Positions 36,641 through 45,563 of a DNA stretch of 64,000 nt are shown in pieces. Under the pieces are notes generated by a model, which was given only the letters and a program-made list of their open reading frames with translations, was not told where the DNA came from and ran no database searches. The translations under genes and the position numbers were made by a program. This stretch comes from Marinobacter halophilus (GTDB taxonomy: Bacteria > Pseudomonadota > Gammaproteobacteria > Pseudomonadales > Oleiphilaceae), in contig NZ_PXNN01000011.1 of NCBI RefSeq assembly GCF_003007685.1, positions 1 to 64,000 of the forward strand. The letters are read 5' to 3'. Position 1 is the stretch's first letter; every line of letters begins with the position of its first letter.

Positions 36641-37372
36641 TCAGTCTTCGCTCTTGCTCAACTCCCGCTCGACCACGGCCGATAACTGCCCCCAACCTGG
36701 GCGGGTCAGCTGGATGTTGTCGACCATGACCGTTGGGGTGCTCATCACGCGCATTTGGGTGGCCACTTGCAGGCTGTCTTCTACCGCTTCTTTGTGCAGT
36801 TCTGTGGTCAGGCAGCGGTTGAAGCGCCGTTCGTCCAGGCCCAGGCCGTTGGCGTAGCGGGTGAAGGTGGCGGTCGGGTTGCTGGTGCCGCTCCATTCGC
36901 TTTGGGCGCTGTAGAGCTTATCGTGCATGGGCCAGTATTGGCCCTGGTCGCCGGCGCAGCGGGCGGCCTGGGCGGCGGGCACGGCGTTCGGGTGTTGGCG
37001 CAGGGGCAGGTCGAAGTAGACGAAGCGAACCTTGCCGGTGTCGACGTATTCTTCTTTCAGGCGCTTGCTAGCCGAGGCAAAGGTGGCGCAGGCCGGGCAC
37101 TGGTAGTCGGCGAATTCGCGGACGACAACCGGGGCGTCGTCGGGGCCGACGGAGACGCCGTATTGATCCAGTGCCGCCGGGAATCCGGGCGCGCCGGGGG
37201 CGGCAACGGGTAAGGTGCTCGAGGTAGGTGCGGGTGGTCTGGTGGTCATGTACAAACCGACGATGACTGCGATCACTACGGCAACAGAGACCGCGATAAT
37301 CATCGGTTTTTTGTTGCTATTGCTGCGGGGCGAGGGCGCGCCGGTGTGTTTACGTCGTTTTGCTTCACCCAT
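36641..37372 (-). CDS. Membrane-anchored DsbA-family thioredoxin-like protein
   Basis: The 243-residue protein begins MGEAKRRK, has one transmembrane helix (about 24-43) and a periplasmic DsbA-like thioredoxin domain with the active site CPAC (FADYQCPACATFA) and a cis-proline loop MSTPTVMVD. It resembles BdbD/DsbA-type proteins of the Thioredoxin_4 family. ATG 37372 has AAAGGAG at ideal spacing; the reading to 37441 is not supported. It diverges from the flavin oxidoreductase gene. Confidence 0.85.
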   Translation of the reverse strand: MGEAKRRKHTGAPSPRSNSNKKPMIIAVSVAVVIAVIVGLYMTTRPPAPTSSTLPVAAPGAPGFPAALDQYGVSVGPDDAPVVVREFADYQCPACATFASASKRLKEEYVDTGKVRFVYFDLPLRQHPNAVPAAQAARCAGDQGQYWPMHDKLYSAQSEWSGTSNPTATFTRYANGLGLDERRFNRCLTTELHKEAVEDSLQVATQMRVMSTPTVMVDNIQLTRPGWGQLSAVVERELSKSED

Positions 37373-37460
37373 CTTGGGCTCCTTTTGTTTTATCCGTTTG
37401 CCGGGCAGGCTAAGATCCCCTATATCCTGCGAAAGTTCCAATAAAAATCAAGGACACATC

Positions 37461-38423
37461 ATGCCAATACCCTCACAACTGAAAGATTGTCTCTCTTTGC
37501 CGCTGATTGCAGCGCCGATGTTTCTGATTTCTTCGCCCCGTTTGGCGCTGGCCTGTTGCAAGGCCGGGGTGGTGGGTAGCTTCCCGGCGCTGAACCAGCG
37601 TAGCAGTGAAAGCTTTGAGGAGTGGCTGGTTCAGATGAATACGGAGCTTGCGCAGTGGAAGCAGGCCAACCCGGAAAAGATTACAGCACCCTATGCTGTC
37701 AATCTGGTGGTTCATCGCACCAACCCTCGCTGGCAGGCGGATCTTGAGCTGTGCGTGAAGCATCAGGTGCCGATGGTGATCACCTCTCTGGGCGCCGCCA
37801 GCCAAGTGGTGGACGCAGTGCACAGCTATGGCGGGCTGGTGTTCCACGATGTGACCAATCAAAAGCACGCACGCAAGGCAGCGGAGGCCGGTGTCGATGG
37901 CATTATCGCGGTGGCTGCCGGTGCCGGCGGCCATGCCGGCACCACCAATCCGTTTGTGCTGGTGCATGAGATCCGGGCGGTGTTTGACGGTACCATTTTG
38001 CTGGCCGGTGGCTTGTCCCACGGTGAAGACGTGCTTGCGGCGCAGGCGCTGGGGGCGGATCTGGCCTATATGGGCACGCGCTTTATCAATACCGAGGAGT
38101 CGGAGGCGGAAGACGCCTACCGGAACATGATTATTGAAGCGGTGTCTGGCGATATCATTCATACACCCGCAGTTTCCGGTGTGCCGGCGAGCTTCATGCG
38201 GCAGAGTCTGGAAGCCGCGGGTTTCGACATGAACACGCTGAACCAGGCCGGCGACGTCAATTACGGCGAGAAGCTCAAGCCCATGGATGAAGAGGCCAAG
38301 GCCTGGAAGACGGTGTGGTCGGCGGGCCAGGGCGTGAGCCAGATTAACGATGTGCCGAGTGTGGCGGCGCTGGTCCAACGGCTCAGCGATGAGTACCGGC
38401 AGGCCCGTTCACGGCTGGCTTGA
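37461..38423 (+). CDS. Nitronate monooxygenase/2-nitropropane dioxygenase-family flavoprotein
   Basis: The 320-residue TIM-barrel protein shows LPLIAAPMFLISSPRLALACCKAG at the start (about residues 13-36), VAAGAGGHAG for phosphate binding of FMN and ILLAGGLSHGEDVLAAQALGAD, the usual NMO/enoyl reductase II signature. ATG 37461 follows AAGGA and is used in place of a longer frame from 37215 that would cover the divergent gene. Family members oxidise nitroalkanes or act as NADH:quinone reductases. Its last 15 bases overlap the end of acpH. Confidence 0.88.
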   Translation: MPIPSQLKDCLSLPLIAAPMFLISSPRLALACCKAGVVGSFPALNQRSSESFEEWLVQMNTELAQWKQANPEKITAPYAVNLVVHRTNPRWQADLELCVKHQVPMVITSLGAASQVVDAVHSYGGLVFHDVTNQKHARKAAEAGVDGIIAVAAGAGGHAGTTNPFVLVHEIRAVFDGTILLAGGLSHGEDVLAAQALGADLAYMGTRFINTEESEAEDAYRNMIIEAVSGDIIHTPAVSGVPASFMRQSLEAAGFDMNTLNQAGDVNYGEKLKPMDEEAKAWKTVWSAGQGVSQINDVPSVAALVQRLSDEYRQARSRLA

Positions 38424-39005
38424 GCAGCCGGCTGCGTCTTCGCTCGCAAACCGGATTAACTCGGGAAAGAACTCGAGAAACCGGGCTTCGAGCTGGTCAT
38501 CCTGGGCCCGGATTTCTTCGATAATGCCGGCAAACTGATTGGGGAAGCGGATGCGGTTGGCCACCCGGTCCAGGGCGTAGCCGATATTCTCAAAGTCTTC
38601 GTAGGCGCCGAACCAGTCATGCTGCACCATCCGGCGAGCGACTTTGATCATGGGCCGGGGCATCAGATGTTCGTGGGTTGCCAGCTCCTGATACACGCCT
38701 CGCACAAACCGATGGTGGTCAGTCTGGCTGAACCGATGCCAGTGCCGCAGCAGGTAGTGATCGTACAGAATGTCCAGTGCGACGCCGGCAAAGCGACGAC
38801 GCTGTGCTGAGAACAACGCTTTGCTGGCCAGCACCGCCGGGTGCTGATCGGTGAACACGTCCACCGCCCGGTGGTGCCGAATACCCTGGATCACCGCCTC
38901 CGGCAGCTCAGACAGAACAACCCCCCGGGTGAAGTCACCCAGAATGCTGCCCACACGAACCTCGGGTGAGTCCGGAGCGAGGAAGGTATGGGCCAGGTGG
39001 TTCAT
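38409..39005 (-). CDS. acpH: Acyl carrier protein phosphodiesterase AcpH
   Basis: The 198-residue protein begins MNHLAHTFLA and carries GSILGDFTRG and ILYDHYLLRHWHRFS, the metal-binding histidines and aspartates of the AcpH (DUF479) family. The enzyme removes the phosphopantetheine arm from acyl carrier protein. It converges and overlaps with the flavoprotein gene by 15 bases. Length is normal. Confidence 0.88.
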   Translation of the reverse strand: MNHLAHTFLAPDSPEVRVGSILGDFTRGVVLSELPEAVIQGIRHHRAVDVFTDQHPAVLASKALFSAQRRRFAGVALDILYDHYLLRHWHRFSQTDHHRFVRGVYQELATHEHLMPRPMIKVARRMVQHDWFGAYEDFENIGYALDRVANRIRFPNQFAGIIEEIRAQDDQLEARFLEFFPELIRFASEDAAGCSSQP

Positions 39006-39021
39006 GACTTAACCTCAGCCA

Positions 39022-39417
39022 TCAGATATCGTTAAAGCGACGCCGGGGCGGATGAAGGCCAAAGGTGTCGTCGTAATCTGCCTCGGGCTGCGCGTTCAGT
39101 TCATTGGCGGGAGCATAGGCACTGCGCCTGAGCATAATGTGGCCACTTTCCAGCGTTTCGACAATGCCCTTTCTGAGCAATTCGTTGAGCACGACCGCTG
39201 GCACCAGGTTGTCGTTGGCCGTGCGCACAAGGTCGGTAAAGGTACCGGGCTCGTTGATCAGTGACAGCAGCATCCTCGGGTGATGTTGTTCATCCAGGAA
39301 ACCTGAAGGGCTAAGCCAGCACCGAATCACCTGCCGGGCACCGGGAGACAACAGAGTTGTGACCAACCCCGTTGGCTGCCATCTTGATCTGTGGCTGTTT
39401 GACAGGTTCACGCTCAT
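39022..39417 (-). CDS. Short DUF6502-related protein (truncated paralogue)
   Basis: The 131-residue protein is not a named family, but its middle (FTDLVRTANDNLVPAVVLNELLRKGIVE..SGHIMLRRSAYAP) lines up well with residues about 125-170 of its upstream neighbour (FAGLVRKYSGDMPPRAVLDELLRVGVVV..GHLHLRKRAYVP). It thus looks like a second copy lacking the N-terminal DNA-binding-like half. Its ATG overlaps the upstream stop by one base (TAATG), so it is co-translated. It may modulate its partner by pairing with it; this is inference. Confidence 0.6.
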   Translation of the reverse strand: MSVNLSNSHRSRWQPTGLVTTLLSPGARQVIRCWLSPSGFLDEQHHPRMLLSLINEPGTFTDLVRTANDNLVPAVVLNELLRKGIVETLESGHIMLRRSAYAPANELNAQPEADYDDTFGLHPPRRRFNDI

Positions 39418-40277
39418 TACTGATGTTCTCCACTTTTGCCTGCCTGAACCGGCTCTTCGAAATAGAATACACTGATACCGGTTCGCACAGGCTCTGCGGC
39501 GTTATCATCAATCACAGAACCCGACAGGTCCTGATCGTATGGGCCCAGCCAACTGTCGAGATCTTCGAGCAGTGCCTGGGACCGGCCAGCCGCGTGTTTG
39601 CGCCAGCGTTCGATAACATCCGGAGGGATATTGTTGTAGGTCAGCGTTCGCTGAAACAATGGCAGCCGGTCGCGCTCACTACTGACCAGATTGTAATCAA
39701 CGGTTGCTATAAGATCAGATACGTCCTCGCCGAAGATCTGGAGCATATCGTCACTGTCTCCAGAGGGAACATAAGCCCGTTTGCGTAGATGGAGATGACC
39801 GGTCCCCTCCTCGACAACCACAACGCCGACCCGAAGCAGTTCGTCCAGAACAGCCCTGGGCGGCATATCGCCACTGTATTTCCGCACCAAACCGGCAAAA
39901 CTCTGTTCGCCCTCAAAAGCAAGTACCGCGGGTTGACCGTCGCCTGACTGGAACGTCGAGTCATGCACCCAGCCAGACACCACTCGGGAGGCCCGGTTAG
40001 CATGAGAGGTGGTTTCCGGGACCGGATTCTCACCGGCCAGAATGTCCCGTTGGCGTTTTACCTCTTTTCGGGTCAGCCCTGTCATGACGGCAGCCCGGGA
40101 GTCTGTGGGTTTACGGCGACCATCGGAAAAATCCTCCAGGGCCGCTTCCACAAAGGCCCGTTTGACCAGTTCGGAAAACTCTCCGTAAGGCACGCCGTTG
40201 CGCAACAGCAATCTGGCCAGGGGGCGCAGAATGCGGAACAGCGCTTTGTGCAAGGGATTGGTGTTGGTATCGATCAT
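39417..40277 (-). CDS. DUF6502-family protein
   Basis: The 286-residue protein starts with ALFRILRPLARLLLRNGVPYGEFSELVKRAFVEAA (about residues 12-46), the mark of DUF6502 proteins. The first 90 residues include a helix-turn-helix-like stretch (AAVMTGLTRKEVKRQRDIL), so DNA binding is possible. The rest includes winged-helix-like repeats. The family is common in marine gammaproteobacteria, with no known function. It heads a two-gene unit with its own shortened paralogue. Confidence 0.7.
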   Translation of the reverse strand: MIDTNTNPLHKALFRILRPLARLLLRNGVPYGEFSELVKRAFVEAALEDFSDGRRKPTDSRAAVMTGLTRKEVKRQRDILAGENPVPETTSHANRASRVVSGWVHDSTFQSGDGQPAVLAFEGEQSFAGLVRKYSGDMPPRAVLDELLRVGVVVVEEGTGHLHLRKRAYVPSGDSDDMLQIFGEDVSDLIATVDYNLVSSERDRLPLFQRTLTYNNIPPDVIERWRKHAAGRSQALLEDLDSWLGPYDQDLSGSVIDDNAAEPVRTGISVFYFEEPVQAGKSGEHQ

Positions 40278-40354
40278 GTTTGGGATTGTATTCCCATGGC
40301 AGCCTCAAGGCCAGCGCCGAAATCATTGTGGGCAATCCGGCGCTGAGTTGACGA

Positions 40355-40909
40355 TCAATCGTCAATGTCGTCGTCATCTTCGCGCTCGATGATGAAGGCT
40401 TCCAGGTAGCCACCTTCGGCACTGCGCTGGTTGGCCAGGCTGGCCAGCCGGATGTCGTCAAAATCGGTGCCGTTGTTGTAGCGGACCAGCACACCGTTGA
40501 TTCGGAAGCTGCGGGCGGTGCCATCGAAATCGTAGATGTCGCCGGAGATTTCGACGTCGTCGTCATCGTCAAAGAGGTCGTCTTCGTCTTCGATTTCCCG
40601 GGCTATCAGGATGCCATCCTGAAGGTAGCCTTCAACTTCAACTTCGACTCCGAGGCCGATGACCTTGGCGCCCACATAGCTACCGCGGAAATCACCGTTG
40701 TCAGTCCGCCATCCGCTGATGCGCACCCGGAACTCGGTCGGGTTCGCGACCAGCTGATCCTCACGCGCTATGCCGTCGTCACTGTTCACTGCTCCGTTGG
40801 TTTCAAAACGGGTGCCGTTGACATTGAAAGTGCATTGCGTTTCATGAGTTTTCTCCAGGCATGTCTTCGTTCGGTTCACGGCCCTATCGGCCACTTTATT
40901 TTGGGACAT
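40355..40909 (-). pseudogene. Remnant of a DUF5666-type repeat protein
   Basis: The 184-residue frame has two to three DUF5666-like units: TFNVNGTRFETNG, then VEVEGYLQDGILIAREIED and FRINGVLVRYNNGT. Normal family proteins are longer and start with a lipoprotein or signal sequence. Here the start (MSQNKVADRAVNRTKTC) has neither and leads straight into a partial unit. The start codon also lies inside one of two palindromes (40902-40917). I take it as a 5'-truncated copy, though a cytoplasmic form cannot be excluded. The C terminus is very acidic. Confidence 0.5.
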
Positions 40910-40942
40910 TTATCCCATCTATTATTTGGGAATTTAATCCCA
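40902..40942. promoter_or_regulatory. Two tandem TGGGA-N6-TCCCA palindromes
   Basis: TGGGACATTTATCCCA (40902-40917) and TGGGAATTTAATCCCA (40927-40942) are 16-bp palindromes of the same type spaced 25 bases centre to centre, within an AT-rich gap between the DUF5666 remnant (minus) and the small DUF6435 gene (plus). Tandem matching palindromes suggest a dimeric repressor site acting on one or both genes. I do not know the regulator. Confidence 0.5.
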
Positions 40943-41041
40943 TATTTTTTGTATATCCAGTTTTTGATCATTAAAATTTTATGAACCCTGCAGAGGAAAC
41001 TTCGTATACCCTTGGACAAACACGGCAACCAGGCAAACGTT

Positions 41042-41218
41042 ATGTTGGGATTTCTGAAAGGCGACCCGAAGAAAAAACTGCAGAAAGCGTATGAAGACAA
41101 ACTCACCAAGGCATTGCATGCCCAGCGTAATGGGGATTTACGCAGTCACGGCACGCTGATGGAGGAGGCGGAAAAGATTTACGCGGAGATCCAGAGTCTG
41201 GAACAGGGCAAGGGCTGA
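41042..41218 (+). CDS. DUF6435-family small protein
   Basis: The 58-residue protein MLGFLKGDPKKKLQKAYEDK... with LHAQRNGDLRSHGTLMEEAEKIYAEIQSLE is a short, helical, charged protein of the DUF6435 family. ATG 41042 is preferred to a TTG at 41012 because family members begin M-x-G-F-L-K. Ribosome site is weak (AGG at nine bases). Role unknown. It converges with cbpM. Confidence 0.7.
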   Translation: MLGFLKGDPKKKLQKAYEDKLTKALHAQRNGDLRSHGTLMEEAEKIYAEIQSLEQGKG

Positions 41219-41258
41219 TTGTTAATGGGGCAGCGCCAACCGGCGCCGCCCCAAGCCC

Positions 41259-41603
41259 TCAATCACCCAGTAGCTGACGGAGTTGCTGGTTAAGGCGGGC
41301 GACTTCACGGCGCATATCCTGAACCTCGTCCAGCAGGTCCAATGACATGGCCAGTCCCGGCAAATTCAGCTTAAGATCTCGCTGCAAACGCATGGCTTTT
41401 TGCAGACGATTTAAGGCCTCTACGTCAAACTGCCATTGCCGAGCTTCGGGCACCTCCTCCACCGGAGCTATGATGCCGTAGCTCACCAGTTTGATGACGA
41501 ACTCTGCGTGGCAATCGCCCCGTTCGCACACTTCCCACAGAGTAAAGGTGCTGCCATTGGCATCGGTGACTTCCACGGTCACAATCCGATCTTTATCAGT
41601 CAT
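41259..41603 (-). CDS. cbpM: Chaperone modulator CbpM
   Basis: The 114-residue protein has a MerR-like fold with WEVCERGDCHAEFVIKLVSYGIIAPV, the CbpM signature, and a C-terminal coiled coil (LLDEVQDMRREVARLNQQL). CbpM binds the J-domain of CbpA and inhibits its co-chaperone and DNA-binding activity. It follows cbpA after 12 bases, the normal operon order. The start at ATG 41603 is chosen; GTG 41615 is possible. Confidence 0.88.
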   Translation of the reverse strand: MTDKDRIVTVEVTDANGSTFTLWEVCERGDCHAEFVIKLVSYGIIAPVEEVPEARQWQFDVEALNRLQKAMRLQRDLKLNLPGLAMSLDLLDEVQDMRREVARLNQQLRQLLGD

Positions 41604-41615
41604 GCCTGCCCCCAC

Positions 41616-42593
41616 TCACACGTGCAGTTTGTTGCGTGGATTGAAGTTTTTTTCCAGCTCGGCCAGTTGTTCATAGAGCTGCGCCGCTTCCGGTGCGTGC
41701 TGTTCCGGCATGGCCACCTGCAGAATCACAATCTGATCTCCGGGTTGTTTGCCCGGGAAACCTTTACCTTTTAATCGAAGCTTGCGCCCACTAGTGGTGT
41801 TTTGAGGCACCTTCACATTCACTTTGCCGCCCATAGTCGGGACCGTTATTGTTGCGCCCAACGCGGCTTCCCAGGGCGCCACCGGAACTGTCAGCAATAC
41901 GTTCCGGCCTTCCACCGTAAAGTGCGGATGCGGCGCCAGCTCTACCTCAATGAACAGATCGCCGGGCTCGCCGCCGCTCACGCCCGGCGCTCCCTGGCCT
42001 CTGAGCCGGATGTGCTGGCCATCGCGCATACCCGCCGGGATTTTCACCTTCAGGGTTTTCTGGCGCGCGACCATCCGGCCATGCTCATCGGCATCGTGTA
42101 CGGTGAACGACACCTGCTTGTCACAGCCATTAAACGCCTCTTCCAGGAACAGCGCCAGGCGGGCATGCACGTCTTCTCCGCGCATTTTCCTGCTCTGGCG
42201 AAAGCCTCCGCCACCAAAGCCAGGTCCGGACGAAGCGCCTGCGCGCCGGCCGCCGCCGAAGATCTCTTCGAAGAAATCACTGAACTGACTGGCATCAGCC
42301 TCAGTATAGCCGCCACCACCAAATCCGGAGCCACTCTGCCAGCCCGGGGGTGGCTGGAATGAGCCGTCATCTTTCGCACCGTATTTGCGCAGCTGGTCGT
42401 ACTCGGCCCGTTTTTCGGGATCCTTTAGAACCTCATAGGCCTCGCCCACGTCTTTGAATTTATCGGTGGCGTCTTCTTCTTTACTGACATCCGGATGGAA
42501 CTTGCGCGCCAGTTTACGGTAGGCCTTTTTGATGTCCTCGGGTGAGGCAGACTCGCTCACACCAAGGGCAGAGTAATAGTCTTTAAAGTCCAT
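41616..42593 (-). CDS. cbpA: Curved DNA-binding protein CbpA (DnaJ-type co-chaperone)
   Basis: The 325-residue protein has an N-terminal J-domain ([32 protein letters not shown] in residues about 6-37, with the HPD motif), a Gly/Phe-rich linker (about 80-125), and two DnaJ C-terminal beta-sandwich domains. There is no zinc-finger domain, which separates CbpA from DnaJ. ATG 42593 follows GAGGAG; GTG 42605 is less likely. It forms an operon with cbpM. Confidence 0.9.
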   Translation of the reverse strand: MDFKDYYSALGVSESASPEDIKKAYRKLARKFHPDVSKEEDATDKFKDVGEAYEVLKDPEKRAEYDQLRKYGAKDDGSFQPPPGWQSGSGFGGGGYTEADASQFSDFFEEIFGGGRRAGASSGPGFGGGGFRQSRKMRGEDVHARLALFLEEAFNGCDKQVSFTVHDADEHGRMVARQKTLKVKIPAGMRDGQHIRLRGQGAPGVSGGEPGDLFIEVELAPHPHFTVEGRNVLLTVPVAPWEAALGATITVPTMGGKVNVKVPQNTTSGRKLRLKGKGFPGKQPGDQIVILQVAMPEQHAPEAAQLYEQLAELEKNFNPRNKLHV

Positions 42594-42874
42594 GGAGCTC
42601 CTCACAGCAGATAAACAATGTTTCTCTGGTTACTTATAGTTGACCCTGGCGGGGAAATTACAAGGTGGGAGCCCTTGAGAGTTGCCATAGATCAAAGGCC
42701 AGACTTACGGTGCAGCGCCCAGATTGCGTGACACCGATCACAACCGTTTGACGCTGGCCGGATAGGACAATTTTTAACCATGCGTTCAGTTTTAAATATC
42801 CACTTTTCCAAACCACTATTGATGTTGCAGTACCTGAAACAGGACTGTTTATCCCTTACAAACGGAGTTGCAAC

Positions 42875-43654
42875 ATGAAAAACAATCACAAAAAACGGTT
42901 GTCCTTACCGGCTGTTGTTAGTGCCAGCTTACTGAAACCACTGACCGCACTGCTGGTCGTCGGCCTATTCACCGGCTGCAGTGAGCTGGGCTATCTGCTC
43001 AGTAACGACAAGGTGACCGACGCCGACAATAATCAGGTAGTATTTGTCGGTGACTCGATCTTTGCGCTGTCTGGTGAGATCCAGAACCAGCTGGAAGCGA
43101 GGGCCGGAGAAACCTTCCGCCGTTACACGGTTTCCGGTGCAGAGCTGTCCGGTGAGCTGATTGCCCCGTCGATACCCAATCAGTTCCGGGACGCGGTGTC
43201 TGACAACCCTGACATCAATATCATGGTCGGTGATGCCGGCGGTAACGACATTCTGATTCCCGCGATTCTGCTGAACTCAAACAGCTGCAAAACGCCCTGG
43301 TATCGCTTCGGCCGCCTGAGCCAGAAGTGCAAAGACTTCATCGACAACATTTACGTTGAAGGTGTGGACTTTCTGAACGAGGTGGCAGAAGCTGGGGTGA
43401 ACCACGGCGTGCTGGTGGGTTACTACTACACCAAAAATGGCCTGTTCCGGTTAAAGGATCTGAAGGAAGCCGTCGATTACGGCAACACCACTCTGGCCCG
43501 AGCCTGCCAGAACTCCGTTCTCAACTGCACCTTTGTGGACCCCCGCCCGGTGATCAACAACCGCGACATCATCTTCGATGGCATCCACCCCGCTGACAGC
43601 GGTTCAAGGAAAATTGCGAATCTGATCTGGCCGCAGCTGCAACCCTTGCTCTGA
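42875..43654 (+). CDS. SGNH/GDSL-like hydrolase lipoprotein
   Basis: The 259-residue protein has a lipobox LFTGC at about residues 32-36, so it is a membrane-anchored lipoprotein. The SGNH blocks are present: VFVGDSIF (block I serine), the block III GGND (DAGGNDIL), and DGIHPADSG with the catalytic Asp and His. It probably is an esterase or acyl hydrolase in the periplasm or on the cell surface. The next gene, 59 bases on, encodes a lipase-chaperone-like protein, an unusual partner for an SGNH enzyme. Confidence 0.78.
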   Translation: MKNNHKKRLSLPAVVSASLLKPLTALLVVGLFTGCSELGYLLSNDKVTDADNNQVVFVGDSIFALSGEIQNQLEARAGETFRRYTVSGAELSGELIAPSIPNQFRDAVSDNPDINIMVGDAGGNDILIPAILLNSNSCKTPWYRFGRLSQKCKDFIDNIYVEGVDFLNEVAEAGVNHGVLVGYYYTKNGLFRLKDLKEAVDYGNTTLARACQNSVLNCTFVDPRPVINNRDIIFDGIHPADSGSRKIANLIWPQLQPLL

Positions 43655-43713
43655 CGATAACGGAACCTGGTGGCCGCCATTTGGTGGGCACCAGGATCTC
43701 AAGGACGCTAGAG

Positions 43714-44742
43714 ATGAAGACAAAAACGCTGTTTGCGAGCATTGCGATTGCACTCACGATAGGAGCGGGCGGAGGCTACCTGGCACTGTCGCAGGCCCTT
43801 GGCGGAGCACCAGGACTTGCCGTACCCCAGGAGCCAGATCCCAGCATGACTGCGGCGATTCTCTCCGAACCGGCAAATCAGGACCCATCCCAACTGATTC
43901 TGAAACTGGCGGTTCACTACCTGGAGCACTACGGCGAGACCATCGCTGAGCCTGTAACCCAGGCCCGCCTGTACAACGAACGGCGGGCGCTGCTGGATAG
44001 CTACCCATCCTCTGGTTACGAGCTGTTCGAAGACGCGGTCACAACCGCTTTCCCGAACCTGGCCAGCCAGATTTTGACGCTGATCGCCAACCTGGACCGT
44101 TATCACGATTGGTTGGATGACCACGAATTCCGCCTCCAGGGCCTGCCGGCGCTGGAACGACGTGCCGAGATCTGGCAACAACGGGAAGCCATCTTTGGCA
44201 CCGTTGCCAGTGAGATCTGGGCGGAAGAAGAGAATGTGGTGGAGGAACAATCCGAAGTCTTCCAGCAAGAACTAGCCAGGCTGGAAGAGGCCGAAGAGCT
44301 CCAGTTGACTGAGCTGGCCTATCAACTAAAAACCACCGCCGATGACCTCTATGGCAACCGCCTGACCCGCCAGTTTGTTGGCTCCGGCGCCCTGGGCCAC
44401 GCCCTGTTTTCCATGAGCAGCGTGCAATCACAACTGGCTGGCCTGCCACCGGAAGCGCGGCAACAAGCCATTAACAGCCTTCGCCAGCAGCTCGGCTATT
44501 CCAAACACGCCATCGAGCAACTCGCCGAGCAGGATCAGGCCCGGGAACAAAAATGGCAGAACGGCAGAGCCTACACTACAGAGCGCGACGCACTCCGGCA
44601 GCGGTTATCTGGCGAGGCGCTGGACGCGGCTCTGAGCAGTTTGCGAGAAGAACACTTCGGTATGGCTGCGCCCACCATCGCCCGGGAGGAAAAAGAAGGT
44701 TTCTATCGGTTTGAACGGCCGAGGCAGTATGGGGTGAATTGA
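43714..44742 (+). CDS. Lipase chaperone (Lif)-like helical membrane-anchored protein
   Basis: The 342-residue protein has an N-terminal anchor (about 5-25) and an almost wholly helical body. Its C-terminal half has the spacing of lipase-specific foldases: QLAGLPPEARQQAINSLRQQLGY, then EQDQAREQKWQ and ALDAALSSLREEHFGM. The Lif-defining RxxFDY motif in the first third is not obvious (LYNERRALLDSYPSSGYELF sits in that region), so this is a divergent relative. ATG 43714 is preceded by AAGGA. Placed right after the SGNH lipoprotein gene, it may fold or escort that enzyme. Confidence 0.5.
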   Translation: MKTKTLFASIAIALTIGAGGGYLALSQALGGAPGLAVPQEPDPSMTAAILSEPANQDPSQLILKLAVHYLEHYGETIAEPVTQARLYNERRALLDSYPSSGYELFEDAVTTAFPNLASQILTLIANLDRYHDWLDDHEFRLQGLPALERRAEIWQQREAIFGTVASEIWAEEENVVEEQSEVFQQELARLEEAEELQLTELAYQLKTTADDLYGNRLTRQFVGSGALGHALFSMSSVQSQLAGLPPEARQQAINSLRQQLGYSKHAIEQLAEQDQAREQKWQNGRAYTTERDALRQRLSGEALDAALSSLREEHFGMAAPTIAREEKEGFYRFERPRQYGVN

Positions 44743-44843
44743 GCGCTACTGACTGACTCGCTTACCCTGCGACTGACAACTCGGTCATTATCATTCACTC
44801 TTCATACCCATTAGAATACTCGCCCTGATGAGCCCGGGACCGG

Positions 44844-45563
44844 ATGTCCCAAACTGCGCGCGATGATTCGATGACTCAACGATCCCCAGTTCACTCCCCC
44901 GCCGGCCAGGCGCAGCTGATTCAGCTGCTTGCCCGCGCCGGCGCGAAGGTTGACGGCGACCCGCTGCCCTGTTTCGGGGAGCGGCTGGGGCGCCTGTTTG
45001 GTTTGGGAGACACCATGACTCTGGACGCGGCCATCGCCTTTCGCAGCCGGCAACCGGGCATGGATCAAGCGGTGGTTTTTGACCGGTTAACCCAGGAGCT
45101 GGCCACCACCCGGCGAGCACTGATCAGCAAGATTAACGGCTTTAGTGATGAATTCGAGTCCACACAAACCGAATCCGTCGAACCCTGGCTGAACGCCTGG
45201 CTCCTGCTGCAGCGCAAGCTGGCCGCCACCAGCCGCCAGCTGCGGGACAAAGTGCGCAAGGCGATGCAAAACCACAATCAGATTCTGGCCCGGCTGGCCG
45301 AACTGGATGCGGTGTTTGACCACACCATGGCCGGCTATACCAGCCAGTGTTTTGCCCATATTCCCAAGGTGCTGGAGCAGCGCTTCCAGACCTTACAGAC
45401 ACCCTCTGAGCACACCCAGGAACCGGGCACCCAGCCCGGTGACTGGCTCCACCGTTACTGCGAGGAAGCGCAGACTCTGTTACTCGCTGAACTGGACGTT
45501 CGGCTGGAGCCGGTACTGGGATTGCTGGAGGCCTGCCACAACGAGGTTAGTAACACCCCATGA
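44844..45563 (+). CDS. DUF3348-family protein, first gene of a motor-like operon
   Basis: The 239-residue cytoplasmic protein is helical, with FGERLGRLFGLGDTMTLDAAI near residue 43-63 and several Arg-rich helices (LAATSRQLRDKVRKAM). This fits DUF3348, always found ahead of DUF802. Start is ATG 44844 or 44871. Its end overlaps the DUF802 gene by four bases (ATGA). There is no catalytic motif; it may be a cytoplasmic partner of the motor-like complex encoded next. Confidence 0.72.
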   Translation: MSQTARDDSMTQRSPVHSPAGQAQLIQLLARAGAKVDGDPLPCFGERLGRLFGLGDTMTLDAAIAFRSRQPGMDQAVVFDRLTQELATTRRALISKINGFSDEFESTQTESVEPWLNAWLLLQRKLAATSRQLRDKVRKAMQNHNQILARLAELDAVFDHTMAGYTSQCFAHIPKVLEQRFQTLQTPSEHTQEPGTQPGDWLHRYCEEAQTLLLAELDVRLEPVLGLLEACHNEVSNTP

